From Sphingomonas sp. LaA6.9 (lineage in GTDB: Bacteria; Pseudomonadota; Alphaproteobacteria; Sphingomonadales; Sphingomonadaceae), in assembly GCF_022601895.1 (NCBI RefSeq), contig NZ_JAKVIO010000017.1, forward strand, positions 16,496 to 80,495: a DNA stretch of 64,000 nucleotides, read 5' to 3'. Numbering within the stretch: position 1 is the first letter of the stretch; each line of letters opens with the position of its first letter. Below the pieces are notes generated by a model, which ran no database searches, was not told the DNA's origin, and saw nothing but the letters and a program-made list of their open reading frames with translations. Both the position numbers and the translations under genes were made by a program. This document shows positions 1 to 7,126 of the stretch, piece after piece.

Positions 1-1106
1 GTGTGCGCCTCGGCGGTGTGGCAGGGCTGCCGACCTTTAATCGCGGTGTCGCCGATCACCAATATCTGTTCGTCAACGGGCGCCCTGTGAAGGATCGGTT
101 GCTCGCCGGCGCGGTGCGCGGCGCCTATGCCGATGTGCTCGCGCGCGACCGGCACCCGGTAGTCGCGCTGTTCCTCGACGTTCCCGCCGACGCGGTCGAC
201 GTCAACGTCCATCCCGCCAAGACCGAGGTGCGCTTTCGCGACCCCGCGCTGATCCGCGGCATGATCGTGAGCGGTTTGCGCCGTGCGCTCGACGAGGCGG
301 GGCATCGCAGCGTGCAGCGCCCCGATCCCTCGTCGCTCGGCAACTGGCAGAGCGAGCCGCTCGCGCCCGCGGCCGAACTCGCGCTCGGCGCGCTTGGCGA
401 TTACGCGGCCGCGCCATCGGTAGTTTCACCCCAGTCCACGGTCTGGGACCGCAGGCCCGGCTTCACGATGCCGCCGCCAATGGCGCGCGCCGAACCTGCT
501 TATGCCGCTCCGCCCGAGACGGTCAGCTATCCGCTCGGCGTGGCGCGGGGGCAGGTTGCCAAGACCTATATCGTCGCCGAGGCCGAGGACGGTCTCGTCA
601 TTGTCGACCAGCACGCCGCCCATGAGCGTCTCGTACTCGAACGCATGCGCCGCGCGATGGACGGGGGCGGGGTGGCGCGCCAGGCGCTGCTGCTTCCCGA
701 GGTCGTCGACCTTGACGAAAGCGCGTGCGACCGGCTCGAGGCGCGTACCACTGAACTCGTCGAATTCGGGCTCGAGCTCGAACGATTCGGCGCCACCGCG
801 ATGCTCGTGCGCGCAACCCCCGCAATGCTGGGCAATGGCGATGTGAAGGCGCTCGTCACCGATCTCGCCGACGAGCTTGCCGCCTATGACGAGGCGCTCT
901 CGCTCAAGGAACGGCTCGACCATGTCGCCGCCACCATGGCGTGCCACGGCTCGGTCCGCGCGGGCCGCATACTCTCGGTCGCCGAAATGAACGCGCTGCT
1001 CCGCGAAATGGAGGTCACCCCGCATTCGGGCCAGTGCAACCATGGCCGCCCGACATGGGTGAAGCTCGCGCACGGCGATATCGAAAAGCTTTTCGGCCGT
1101 AAGTGA
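1..1106 (+). CDS. mutL: DNA mismatch repair protein MutL, C-terminal part (5' end outside window)
   Basis: This is the 3' portion of mutL; the ATPase N-terminus lies upstream of the window, and the reading frame is open from base 3. The visible 367 residues start in the transducer domain, where [13 protein letters not shown] (about residues 66-78 of the fragment) is the classic MutL motif. A Pro/Ala-rich linker leads to the C-terminal dimerisation/endonuclease domain. That domain carries DQHAAHER at about 202-209, fitting the DQHA(X)2E(X)4E metal-binding motif of endonuclease-type MutL, plus the ACHGS (C314) and QCNHGRP (C345) motifs. MutL couples MutS mismatch recognition to strand incision. 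Endonuclease-type MutL is the rule outside the MutH-containing gammaproteobacteria, so strand discrimination here is probably MutH-independent (family knowledge). No downstream co-directional partner is visible. Confidence 0.97.
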   Translation, partial: VRLGGVAGLPTFNRGVADHQYLFVNGRPVKDRLLAGAVRGAYADVLARDRHPVVALFLDVPADAVDVNVHPAKTEVRFRDPALIRGMIVSGLRRALDEAGHRSVQRPDPSSLGNWQSEPLAPAAELALGALGDYAAAPSVVSPQSTVWDRRPGFTMPPPMARAEPAYAAPPETVSYPLGVARGQVAKTYIVAEAEDGLVIVDQHAAHERLVLERMRRAMDGGGVARQALLLPEVVDLDESACDRLEARTTELVEFGLELERFGATAMLVRATPAMLGNGDVKALVTDLADELAAYDEALSLKERLDHVAATMACHGSVRAGRILSVAEMNALLREMEVTPHSGQCNHGRPTWVKLAHGDIEKLFGRK

Positions 1107-1232
1107 ATGAGCCAGTTGATATTGTGAATCGTGCGCCCGCAGCCGTTGTGGAGGCGGATCGACGAGGATCTGGCGATAAGCTGGATCAGGCAGGCATCGG
1201 AACTTCCCGGAGAACATTCGCTCGCGGGCGGT

Positions 1233-1601
1233 TTACGGCCTGCTCTTCCGCTGCTGATCAATCAGGACCGCCTGTTGCCATGGGCTCGGCGCCTTGTCGG
1301 TGCGATGAATGCAGCCTGCCCAGCAGCAGGGCCGCTTCTTGCCCTCCAGCAGCTCTTCACGGGTTCGCTCAATGCGCCGCTGCCGCGTCTTTGGCTGTTT
1401 CGCGTCATCCACCCAGCAGATGAACTCGTTTCGACCGAGCGGCGTCAGGCTTTCCCACAGCATCAGGATTTTCGGGTCCGACCGCAAGGCAGCTTCAAGG
1501 TCTTCAGCTGCCTTATGGACAGTGCCATGCGAAAAAGTCTCCACCGCGAAATCTCCAAGCAATGCAACCCGCAAGCCGGGCTCGCTAACGCCGCATAGCA
1601 T
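1233..1601 (-). CDS. YdeI/OmdA-family small protein
   Basis: A 122-residue product whose second half matches the OmdA (bacteriocin-protection, YdeI) domain. The pattern is an LEAAL helix, then SLTPLGRNEF, CWVDDAKQPKTRQRRIER and a basic tail. The family is linked by annotation to OmpD association and bacteriocin protection in enterobacteria, but its biochemical role is not established. The Cys-rich tail (PCCWAGCIH) might bind metal; this is inference. The start at 1601 has an AGAAGG Shine-Dalgarno four bases upstream. The frame stays open further upstream but has no convincing start, and that upstream part overlaps sufE antisense. The product is shorter than the roughly 190-aa YdeI proteins, so it is either a single-domain variant or lacks an N-terminal domain. 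Confidence 0.7.
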   Translation of the reverse strand: MLCGVSEPGLRVALLGDFAVETFSHGTVHKAAEDLEAALRSDPKILMLWESLTPLGRNEFICWVDDAKQPKTRQRRIERTREELLEGKKRPCCWAGCIHRTDKAPSPWQQAVLIDQQRKSRP

Positions 1602-1705
1602 GACGCCTTCTGAACCTGGCCGCCAATCGAAATCATGTCTGCGTTGGGCTGGTGCGCTTCTGGCTTGGTAGCGGGACCCGTCCGCAATGCCGGCCAACGC
1701 GCCCT

Positions 1706-2122
1706 TTACCCCGCGTAGCGTCCGGCGGTCTGGCGGATCAGCGCGATCATGTTGGGGATGCCCTGCGTCCGGTTGGAGCTGAGCTGGTTTTTGAGATCGA
1801 AGGGCGCAAGCGCGTCCTCGATGTCCAGCGTCACCAGCTCCTCGGGTGTCCGATCCTGAACGATCTGCAGAATGAGCGCGATGATCCCCTTGGTGATCGC
1901 GGCGTTGCTGTCGGCGAGGAAATGGAGCCGCCCGTCTTCGGTGCGCGTCGGATAGACCCACACCGCCGCCGAGCATCCGCGCACCAGCGTCGCATCGGTC
2001 TTGAGCGCGTCCGGCATGTCCTCGAGCGCGCGGCCGAGGTCGATCAGCAGGCGATAGCGATCGTCTGCGTCGAGGAACTCGTATTCTTCCTGGATCTCGG
2101 TGATTGCGTTCACGACAGTCAT
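1706..2122 (-). CDS. sufE: SufE family Fe-S cluster assembly sulfur acceptor
   Basis: A 138-residue protein with the SufE fold signature: an N-terminal helix (EIQEEYEFLDADDRYRLLID), LVRGCSAAVWV containing the sulfur-accepting cysteine, and a C-terminal segment ending near IPNMIALIR. SufE takes persulfide sulfur from the cysteine desulfurase SufS and passes it to the SufBCD scaffold in the cytosol. The start at 2122 (MTVVNAI) is preferred to the longer frame beginning at 2224, because the extra 34 residues are Pro/Ala-rich and overlap a palindromic repeat. It lies about 250 bp downstream of the psp operon on the same strand and is probably a separate unit. No other suf genes are in the window. 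Confidence 0.92.
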   Translation of the reverse strand: MTVVNAITEIQEEYEFLDADDRYRLLIDLGRALEDMPDALKTDATLVRGCSAAVWVYPTRTEDGRLHFLADSNAAITKGIIALILQIVQDRTPEELVTLDIEDALAPFDLKNQLSSNRTQGIPNMIALIRQTAGRYAG

Positions 2123-2217
2123 GTCGTGCGCGCTAGCAGGGGCCGCAAGGGGTGGTCCAGCGGGATTTTTGCTCTCGTTGTCCGTCAATCTCCGCAAGGG
2201 CCGCGCATCCGGTTGAA

Positions 2218-2318
2218 CCGTCATCCCGGACTTGATCCGGGATCCACGAACACGGAATTCGGGGGGCTATTCGTCGGTTCCGGTGTTCATGGATCCCGGA
2301 TCAAGTCCGGGATGACGG
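2218..2318. repeat. Long inverted palindromic repeat
   Basis: Two near-perfect inverted arms of about 38 bases (2218-2255 and 2280-2318) flank a 24-base loop. The arms begin CCGTCATCCCGGACTTGATC and differ at only a couple of positions when one is reverse-complemented. Within each arm the CCGGA..TCCGG core is itself palindromic. The same core, slightly diverged, recurs at 27570-27600, so this is a dispersed intergenic repeat family. Its location between two leftward genes suggests a transcript-end or mRNA-stability hairpin. Confidence 0.85.
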
Positions 2319-2371
2319 CCAAGAGGGAAGGCCAGAAGCCGTCTCTCCCGCTCAAGGTGCAAGCGCCCCGC

Positions 2372-2605
2372 TCAAAGCTCGACGCCTGCGGCGATCGCCT
2401 CGAGCTTGCGGATGCGTTCCTTCAGGTCCGCGATTTCGATCCGCGAGCCCGCGGTGGTCGGCTGGGCTTCGAGCCGCGCGTGTTGAAGCTCGGCGCGCTT
2501 GAGGTCGAGCCATCCGCGCCATCCGCGCAGCGCCGCTGCGGTCATCATGGCGATCGCCGCGAGCGCGGAGAGCGCGATGGTCAGGTAAAGTGTCGGGTCG
2601 GTCAT
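2372..2605 (-). CDS. Small membrane protein, last gene of the psp cluster
   Basis: A 77-residue protein starting MTDPTLYLTI, with one hydrophobic segment (about residues 5-27, rich in Ala/Leu/Met) followed by a basic amphipathic stretch and a C-terminal coiled coil. The coil reads IADLKERIRKLEAIAAG, matching the LKERxxxLE core of its upstream neighbours and of PspB. The ATG at 2605 is chosen because the longer frame overlaps the preceding gene and lacks the membrane-anchor layout. It is the most diverged of the four extra psp-linked proteins and lacks the C-terminal REIxxLR element. No experimentally defined function is known to me. By position it is co-transcribed with pspABC and probably acts in the same envelope-stress response. 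Confidence 0.75.
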   Translation of the reverse strand: MTDPTLYLTIALSALAAIAMMTAAALRGWRGWLDLKRAELQHARLEAQPTTAGSRIEIADLKERIRKLEAIAAGVEL

Positions 2606-2636
2606 GATGATGTCCCCATTCTCTCCGGGCCGGCCC

Positions 2637-2894
2637 TCAGGCCTGGTCCCGTTGGCGCAGTTTCTCGATCTCCCGGTCGAGTGCGCTGGTGTTGTCGGTT
2701 GCGAGCCGTTCGAGCACCGCAACGCGTTCCTTCAATGCCTTCACTTCGTCGCGCAGCCGCTGCGTGTCGGGATCGTGAAGGACCATGTCATTGCCCTTCC
2801 AGTCCCTGCCCACCTTGTACCGGGCGCGCAGAATGCCGCCGATGGTGACGATGAAGACGATCGCCACGACCATCGAAAACGGGTTGTCGAACAT
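2637..2894 (-). CDS. Small membrane-anchored coiled-coil protein, psp cluster
   Basis: An 85-residue protein. Residues about 6-25 (FSMVVAIVFIVTIGGIL) form a transmembrane helix, followed by a short basic/polar linker containing GRDWKGND. A C-terminal coiled coil ends LERLATDNTSALDREIEKLR. The last 28 residues align with the C-termini of PspC and of the two preceding small proteins (RxxxLER-xxTD-x6-REIxxLR). It lies 31 bp from the next gene and 27 bp from the previous one in the same leftward run, so operon membership is very likely. It resembles PspB in size and layout but is not PspB, which is encoded at 4011-4280. The function is unassigned. Confidence 0.8.
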   Translation of the reverse strand: MFDNPFSMVVAIVFIVTIGGILRARYKVGRDWKGNDMVLHDPDTQRLRDEVKALKERVAVLERLATDNTSALDREIEKLRQRDQA

Positions 2895-2921
2895 CTATGG
2901 TCTCCCTGAACCGTCAAATTC

Positions 2922-3239
2922 TCAGTTGCTCTTGACGCGCAGCGTCTCGATTTCGCGCGTCAGCGTGTGTGCTTCGTCGGTCACGATCCGCTCGACATTC
3001 GCGAGCCGATCCTTGATCGATCCGATCTCGGCGCGAAGCTGCGCGTTTTCCTGCGTCAGCAGCTTGACGCGCTCGATCGCCTCGTCATTCTTCCTTGGGT
3101 AGAGCGCCTGACCCCATGCGCCGTCGAGCGGATATCCGTGCCGGATGCGCAGCCAGGTGGTGACCACCCATCCCGCGATGCCTAGAACACCCATGATCGC
3201 GCCGAAGACGATGAAGGGCTGAATAAATTGCTGGTCCAT
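2922..3239 (-). CDS. Small membrane-anchored coiled-coil protein, psp cluster
   Basis: A 105-residue protein beginning MDQQFIQPF. One transmembrane helix (about 9-29) is followed by the juxtamembrane sequence WLRIRHGYPLDGAWG, which is shared in pattern with the upstream gene (WIRAKHGYPIENEWG). A long coiled coil starts at about residue 55 and ends IKDRLANVERIVTDEAHTL-TREIETLR. The start at 3239 excludes a non-conserved upstream extension that would overlap the previous gene. It appears to be a tandem paralogue of the 96-residue protein at 3268-3558. The expected topology is N-terminal anchor with a cytoplasmic coil (inference). The role is probably modulation of PspA/PspC at the membrane, but this is a guess from context. 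Confidence 0.82.
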   Translation of the reverse strand: MDQQFIQPFIVFGAIMGVLGIAGWVVTTWLRIRHGYPLDGAWGQALYPRKNDEAIERVKLLTQENAQLRAEIGSIKDRLANVERIVTDEAHTLTREIETLRVKSN

Positions 3240-3267
3240 TGTTCGTTTCCTGAATTTTATTCTGGTT

Positions 3268-3558
3268 TCAGCGCAGGGCGTCGATTTCGCGCGCGGTGCG
3301 GTCGGCGGGATCGGTGGCGATCCGCTCGAGCACCGCGATGCGTTCCTCAAGGCGCGTGATCTGGCCCTTCAGATGTTCGTTCTCGCTCGAAAGCAGCTCG
3401 ATTTTTCGATCAGCGTCGGGATCTTTTCGATCAACGGTGCCGCCCCATTCATTTTCGATCGGGTAGCCATGCTTGGCGCGGATCCATGTCGAGAGCAACC
3501 AGCCCCCCATGCAGATCGCGACGATGGCGATAACGAAACCCGTTCCCTGAAACATCAT
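3268..3558 (-). CDS. Small membrane-anchored coiled-coil protein, psp cluster
   Basis: A 96-residue protein starting with a double Met at 3558 behind a strong GGGAGGA ribosome-binding site. The transmembrane helix covers about residues 7-25. It is followed by STWIRAKHGYPIENEWGG and a heptad-rich region ending LEERIAVLERIATD-REIDALR. That tail matches the last 28 residues of PspC, encoded immediately upstream (RRLADVELYYTS-DEIDSLR). It sits 26 bp after pspC. Sequence similarity to the next gene indicates tandem duplication. I recognise no characterised homologue. Confidence 0.82.
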   Translation of the reverse strand: MMFQGTGFVIAIVAICMGGWLLSTWIRAKHGYPIENEWGGTVDRKDPDADRKIELLSSENEHLKGQITRLEERIAVLERIATDPADRTAREIDALR

Positions 3559-3584
3559 TTTCCTCCCTGTTGACAGCGGCTTGC

Positions 3585-3965
3585 TTAGCGCAGGCTGTCG
3601 ATCTCGTCGGCCAGGCGGGTGTTGCGGCTCGTGTAATAGAGCTCGACGTCAGCGAGGCGGCGGTCGATGTCGCGGAACTTGGCGCGGACATCGCGGGTGG
3701 TGCGAGCGGGCGACTGGCGCACGCCTTGCCAGAATTTGGCATCCTCGGCGCTTTCGTAGAGCCCCAGCGGCTTGGGATTGGCGACCCAGGCCGCGACCCA
3801 ATAGGCGATCAGCGTCCAGGGGAAGCCCCCGGCCAGCGTCAGCAGCACGGTCCCGATGCGGACCCAGGTGACGTCGACGCCGGTATAGTCGGCGATCCCC
3901 GAACACACGCCCAGCCACTTGGCGTTCTGCTTGTCGAGGTAGAATTTTGTGCGGCTCGCGGACAT
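3585..3965 (-). CDS. pspC: PspC-domain envelope stress protein
   Basis: A 126-residue inner-membrane protein with a canonical PspC domain in its first half: KFYLDKQNAKWLGVCSGIAD, then YTGVDVTWVR and a hydrophobic helix containing GGFPWTLIAYWVAAWV. The second half is a soluble coiled coil ending DEIDSLR. In the Psp system PspB and PspC sense inner-membrane stress and recruit PspA, releasing PspF (established in enterobacteria). The conserved order here, pspA-pspB-pspC, supports the assignment. The C-terminal coil is noteworthy because its closing pattern is repeated in the three small proteins encoded next, suggesting hetero-oligomerisation or shared partners (inference). Confidence 0.93.
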   Translation of the reverse strand: MSASRTKFYLDKQNAKWLGVCSGIADYTGVDVTWVRIGTVLLTLAGGFPWTLIAYWVAAWVANPKPLGLYESAEDAKFWQGVRQSPARTTRDVRAKFRDIDRRLADVELYYTSRNTRLADEIDSLR

Positions 3966-4010
3966 TGTCAGTCTCTCCCTGTGCGATGCGTTTTGGCGGT
4001 GGGGCGCCGG

Positions 4011-4280
4011 TCAGCGGCGCTGTTCCAGCCGGGTGATCGTGGTCGGGCCTTCGATGTCGCCCGATTTCCAGTTGGGGTTGTCGGCGGTGATGATCCGTTC
4101 GACGGTGTTCAGGCGCTCCTCGAGCCGCCGTGCGGTGTCGTGGAGCTCGTCGAGCAGGTTCTCGTCCTCGCGCGTGATGCTGGCGCCTTTCTTCCACTGG
4201 GTCACATAATGGAGGATGATCCAGGGCATTCCGATGAAGAGGATGCCGACGACCATGATGGGGACAAGCACGTCTTCCAT
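4011..4280 (-). CDS. pspB: Phage shock protein B
   Basis: An 89-residue protein with the PspB plan: a short N-terminal transmembrane helix (residues about 5-24, PIMVVGILFIGMPWIILHYV), then the heptad region LDELHDTARRLEERLNTVER, and the diagnostic IITADNPNWK, which matches the DAEHPNWR end of enterobacterial PspB. A tail of about 15 residues extends beyond that point. PspB works with PspC as the membrane sensor that relieves PspA inhibition of PspF. It is four bases downstream of pspA, so the two are almost certainly co-translated. Confidence 0.94.
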   Translation of the reverse strand: MEDVLVPIMVVGILFIGMPWIILHYVTQWKKGASITREDENLLDELHDTARRLEERLNTVERIITADNPNWKSGDIEGPTTITRLEQRR

Positions 4281-4284
4281 CGGA

Positions 4285-4956
4285 TCAGCCCTCCTGGCCG
4301 GCGGCCTTGGCCTTCAGCGCGGCAAGTTCGGCCTCGACCTTTTCGGACGAGCGCAGCTCGGCGATTTCTTCCTCGAGCGTCTTCTGCGGCGCGCCGAGCT
4401 GCAGCGCATCGGCGCGGCCCTCGGCCATGTCGACGCGGCGTTCGAGCAGGTCGAAGCGCGAGAACGCCTCTTCCACCTTCTGGCCGGCATAGGCCTCGCG
4501 CACCTTGGCGCGGTTGTGCGCGCTTTCCAGCCGCGCGACGATCGAGTTCTGGCGCGCGCGGGCTTCGCGCAGCTTGGCCTGGAGCTTGGAAATGTCCTCT
4601 TCCGATGCGCGCAGCGCATCGTCGAGCACCGCGATCTCGGTCTGGAGCTGCCCCGACATGTCGGCGGCCTTCTGCTTTTCCATCAGCGCGGCCTTGGCAA
4701 GGTCCTCGCGATCCTTGGAGAGCGCCAGCTCGGCCTTTTCGGTCCAGCTTTCCTGGAGCTTGTCGAGCTTGACGATGTGGCGACGCATTTCCTTCTGGTC
4801 GGCGATCGTGCGTGCGGCCGAAGCGCGAACCTCGACCAGCGTCTCTTCCATCTCCAGGATGATCATGCGGATCATCTTCGCCGGGTCTTCCGCCCTGTCG
4901 AGCAGGTCGGTGACGTTGGCGGCGATGATGTCGCGGGTGCGTGAGAAGATACCCAT
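4285..4956 (-). CDS. pspA: Phage shock protein A
   Basis: A 223-residue PspA/IM30/Vipp1-family protein, almost entirely alpha-helical. It has an N-terminal amphipathic helix (MGIFSRTRDIIAANV) and the conserved LLDRAEDPAKMIRMII segment, followed by long coiled coils (Leu/Glu/Lys/Arg heptads) to about residue 190. This is an ESCRT-III-like membrane-repair protein. At rest it binds and inhibits PspF; under stress it oligomerises on the inner membrane (established for the family). Its length matches E. coli PspA (222 aa). The gene follows the small exported-protein gene at 5045-5200 and is driven by the sigma-54 promoter at 5255-5270. Confidence 0.97.
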   Translation of the reverse strand: MGIFSRTRDIIAANVTDLLDRAEDPAKMIRMIILEMEETLVEVRASAARTIADQKEMRRHIVKLDKLQESWTEKAELALSKDREDLAKAALMEKQKAADMSGQLQTEIAVLDDALRASEEDISKLQAKLREARARQNSIVARLESAHNRAKVREAYAGQKVEEAFSRFDLLERRVDMAEGRADALQLGAPQKTLEEEIAELRSSEKVEAELAALKAKAAGQEG

Positions 4957-5044
4957 TTAGAAAACTCCTGAGATGAAATTCTTGGCTGATCCGAAGGGGT
5001 GCCGGGGCGGGGCAAGGGGTTCCCGCCCCGGCGGGGTTGTGTCG

Positions 5045-5200
5045 TCAGGCAAAGACCCGGACGACGGGGGTGGGCGCTTTGGCAGTGTCGGCCGCCTGGG
5101 CCGGACCGACCGCGCTCAGCACGCAGGTGGCGCTGAACAGGATGGTGCAGACGATGGCGGTCATGGTGCTGCCGAACTTGCTGTTGGTCATGCTGGTCAT
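5045..5200 (-). CDS. 51-aa exported protein, first gene of the psp operon
   Basis: A 51-codon gene starting ATG at 5200 behind an AGGGAGA ribosome-binding site and ending TGA at 5045. The product starts MTSMTNSKFGSTMTAIVC and has a hydrophobic core TAIVCTILFSATCVLSAV. It ends the signal region with GPAQAAD, a good type I signal-peptidase site (AQA|AD), leaving a mature peptide of only about 15 residues (DTAKAPTPVVRVFA). Alternatively the hydrophobic segment stays as a membrane anchor. It lies between the sigma-54 promoter and pspA, about 90 bp ahead of pspA, so it should be strongly induced with the Psp response. I recognise no named family. Codon use and G+C match the neighbours. Confidence 0.78.
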   Translation of the reverse strand: MTSMTNSKFGSTMTAIVCTILFSATCVLSAVGPAQAADTAKAPTPVVRVFA

Positions 5201-5254
5201 TGGTGGTCTCCCTGAAACTTGGCCTGAGTTGCTGTCATGCGTTGTCCCTTGCTT

Positions 5255-5270
5255 TGCATGGCGCGTGCCA
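5255..5270 (-). promoter_or_regulatory. Sigma-54 promoter of the psp operon
   Basis: Reading leftward, TGGCACGCGCCATGCA matches the -24/-12 consensus (TGGCAC-N5-TTGCA), with GG and GC separated by exactly ten bases. It lies about 55 bp upstream of the first leftward start (5200). The roughly 100 bp between it and pspF would hold the PspF upstream activating sites. A PspF-type activator gene next to a sigma-54 promoter is the standard arrangement. Confidence 0.88.
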
Positions 5271-5372
5271 GTTTTCGAAAAATGGCGGAATGCTGCGGAT
5301 TTTCTTCATGCCGCATTCATGATTCAGAAAATTGCATTGCCAAAAGTTGGGAAATTTCACTAAGCATCGGGT

Positions 5373-6392
5373 ATGGATCGCGACAGCTCATTTATCGGCC
5401 AGTCGATGGCCTTTCTCGACTCGGTCGAACGCGCCAGCCGCGCCGCCGCGCTCAACCGTCCGGTGCTCGTCATCGGCGAACGCGGCACCGGCAAGGAACT
5501 GGTCGCCGAGCGGCTCCATCGCCTGAGCCCGCGCTGGGATGGCCCGCTCATCATCATGAACTGCGCGGCGCTGACGGAAACGCTGATCGAAGCCGAGCTT
5601 TTCGGCCATGAACAGGGCGCCTTCACCGGTGCGACGCGCGCGCGCGCCGGCCGGTTCGAGGAGGCCGATGGCGGCACCTTGTTCCTGGACGAACTCGGCA
5701 CGCTGTCTTCCGCAGCGCAGGAGCGGCTGCTGCGCGCGATCGAATATGGCGAAGTGACCCGGATCGGTTCGAGCCACCCCGTCCGTGTCGACGTCCGCAT
5801 CGTCGCTGCGACCAACGAGCATCTGCCCGGGCTCGTGGCCGAAGGGCGCTTCCGCGCGGACCTTCTCGACCGGTTGAGCTTCGAGGTGCTGACATTGCCT
5901 CCGCTGCGCGCGCGTGAGGGCGATGTCCCCGTGCTCGCCGATCATTTCGGGCGGCGCATGGCCTCGGAACTGGACTGGCCGCACTGGCCGGGCTTTTCCG
6001 ACGCGGCCGCGGCAATGCTGCTCGCGCACGACTGGCCGGGCAATGTCCGCGAATTGCGCAATGTCGTCGAGCGCGCGGTCTATCGTTGGGATGACCCCGA
6101 ACGGCCGATCGACGTGATCACATTTGATCCTTTCGCCTCGCCCTGGCGGCCGGCGCCGACGATCAGGCATGACGTCGATGCGCCGCCGGCACGCGCCGCA
6201 GAGCCAACCCCGGCACCACGCGCGGAGCTGGGCGTCGTGAGCGACCTGAGGCAGGCGGTCGAAACGCATGAGCGCGAGATCCTCGAAGCGGCGCTCGCGC
6301 GCCACCGTTTCAACCAGCGCGCCACGGCCAAGGCGCTCAACCTGAGCTACGACCAGTTGCGCCATGCATTGAAGCGGCACGACCTCCTCTGA
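5373..6392 (+). CDS. pspF: PspF, sigma-54-dependent activator of the psp operon
   Basis: A 339-residue bacterial enhancer-binding protein made only of an AAA+ domain and a C-terminal Fis-type helix-turn-helix, with no receiver domain. This is the PspF architecture. Walker A is GERGTGKE (35-42), the sigma-54-contacting loop is GAFTGA (82-87) and Walker B is GGTLFLDE (100-107). The HTH is in the last 35 residues (RATAKALNLSYDQLRHALKR). It hydrolyses ATP to remodel the sigma-54 holoenzyme and is inhibited by PspA. It is divergent from the psp operon, and the 172-bp shared region contains the sigma-54 promoter. A roughly 70-residue Pro/Ala-rich linker before the HTH looks variable. Confidence 0.95.
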   Translation: MDRDSSFIGQSMAFLDSVERASRAAALNRPVLVIGERGTGKELVAERLHRLSPRWDGPLIIMNCAALTETLIEAELFGHEQGAFTGATRARAGRFEEADGGTLFLDELGTLSSAAQERLLRAIEYGEVTRIGSSHPVRVDVRIVAATNEHLPGLVAEGRFRADLLDRLSFEVLTLPPLRAREGDVPVLADHFGRRMASELDWPHWPGFSDAAAAMLLAHDWPGNVRELRNVVERAVYRWDDPERPIDVITFDPFASPWRPAPTIRHDVDAPPARAAEPTPAPRAELGVVSDLRQAVETHEREILEAALARHRFNQRATAKALNLSYDQLRHALKRHDLL

Positions 6393-6452
6393 AATTCGCA
6401 GATTCGCGCGAACTGTGGTAGGTTTGACGCCATAACAGGAGAGGAGGACGTC

Positions 6453-7025
6453 ATGCGTTTCGCATTGAGGTCGGCCATCCCGGCGATCATCGTCATCGCC
6501 TGCCTGGCTGCTCCCGCATCCGCTTCAAAACAGGTGATTGGCAGTGGCATGGCGCGCCAGTGCTATCTGGATGCGGAGAACCAGCGCGCCACGCGCTTCA
6601 CGATCGCGGGTTGCACCGAGGCACTGACCGACGAAGCGCTCACGCCCGAGGATGTCGTCGCGAGCCATGTCAATCGCGGCATACTCTATATGCAGATCGG
6701 CGATTACGATGTCGCGATGCGCGATTTCGACGAAGCGCTGCAACTCGATCCCAACGAGCCCGAGGCTTATCTCAACAAGGCGCTGGCGCTGTTCCGGACC
6801 GAGGATCGCTGGCGGGACTCGCTGCCGCTGTTCGACATCGCCATCGAGAAGAAGACGCGCAAGCCCGAGGTCGCCTATTTCGCGCGCGGACTGGCGAATG
6901 AAATGGCGGGGAATATCCGTGAGGCTTACAACGATCTGAGGACGGCCGCGCAGATCGCGCCCAAATGGGAAGCACCGCCGCGCGAGCTTGCGCGCTATTC
7001 GGTACGGCCGAAAAGCGGCACCTGA
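6453..7025 (+). CDS. Exported TPR-repeat protein
   Basis: A 190-residue protein with an N-terminal signal peptide (RFALRSAIPAIIVIACLAAP, cleavage near ASASK, about residue 25). It has two or three tetratricopeptide repeats between about 68 and 165; the clearest is VNRGILYMQIGDYDVAMRDF followed by DEALQLDPNEPEAYLNKALA. Such proteins mediate protein-protein contacts in the periplasm, and no enzymatic motif is present. Two cysteines in the mature N-terminus (ARQCYLDAE and IAGCTEAL) could form a disulfide. A strong GGAGAGGAGGA ribosome-binding site precedes ATG 6453. It lies downstream of pspF on the same strand, but the 60-bp gap leaves co-transcription open. The specific function is unknown. 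Confidence 0.85.
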   Translation: MRFALRSAIPAIIVIACLAAPASASKQVIGSGMARQCYLDAENQRATRFTIAGCTEALTDEALTPEDVVASHVNRGILYMQIGDYDVAMRDFDEALQLDPNEPEAYLNKALALFRTEDRWRDSLPLFDIAIEKKTRKPEVAYFARGLANEMAGNIREAYNDLRTAAQIAPKWEAPPRELARYSVRPKSGT

Positions 7026-7126
7026 AGGGCACCAAAAATTTGTTGTGATGCCCATATAAACTCGCGGGACCATTTTGCTGCCGATGCGTTAGGAGGGCGT
7101 GCTTTCAACCCCCCAAGAGGTGAATC

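Noticed and set aside
1131..1598. 155-codon plus-strand frame over the YdeI-like gene
   Set aside because: The minus strand encodes a recognisable OmdA domain with a ribosome-binding site; the plus frame has no recognised motif or start signal.
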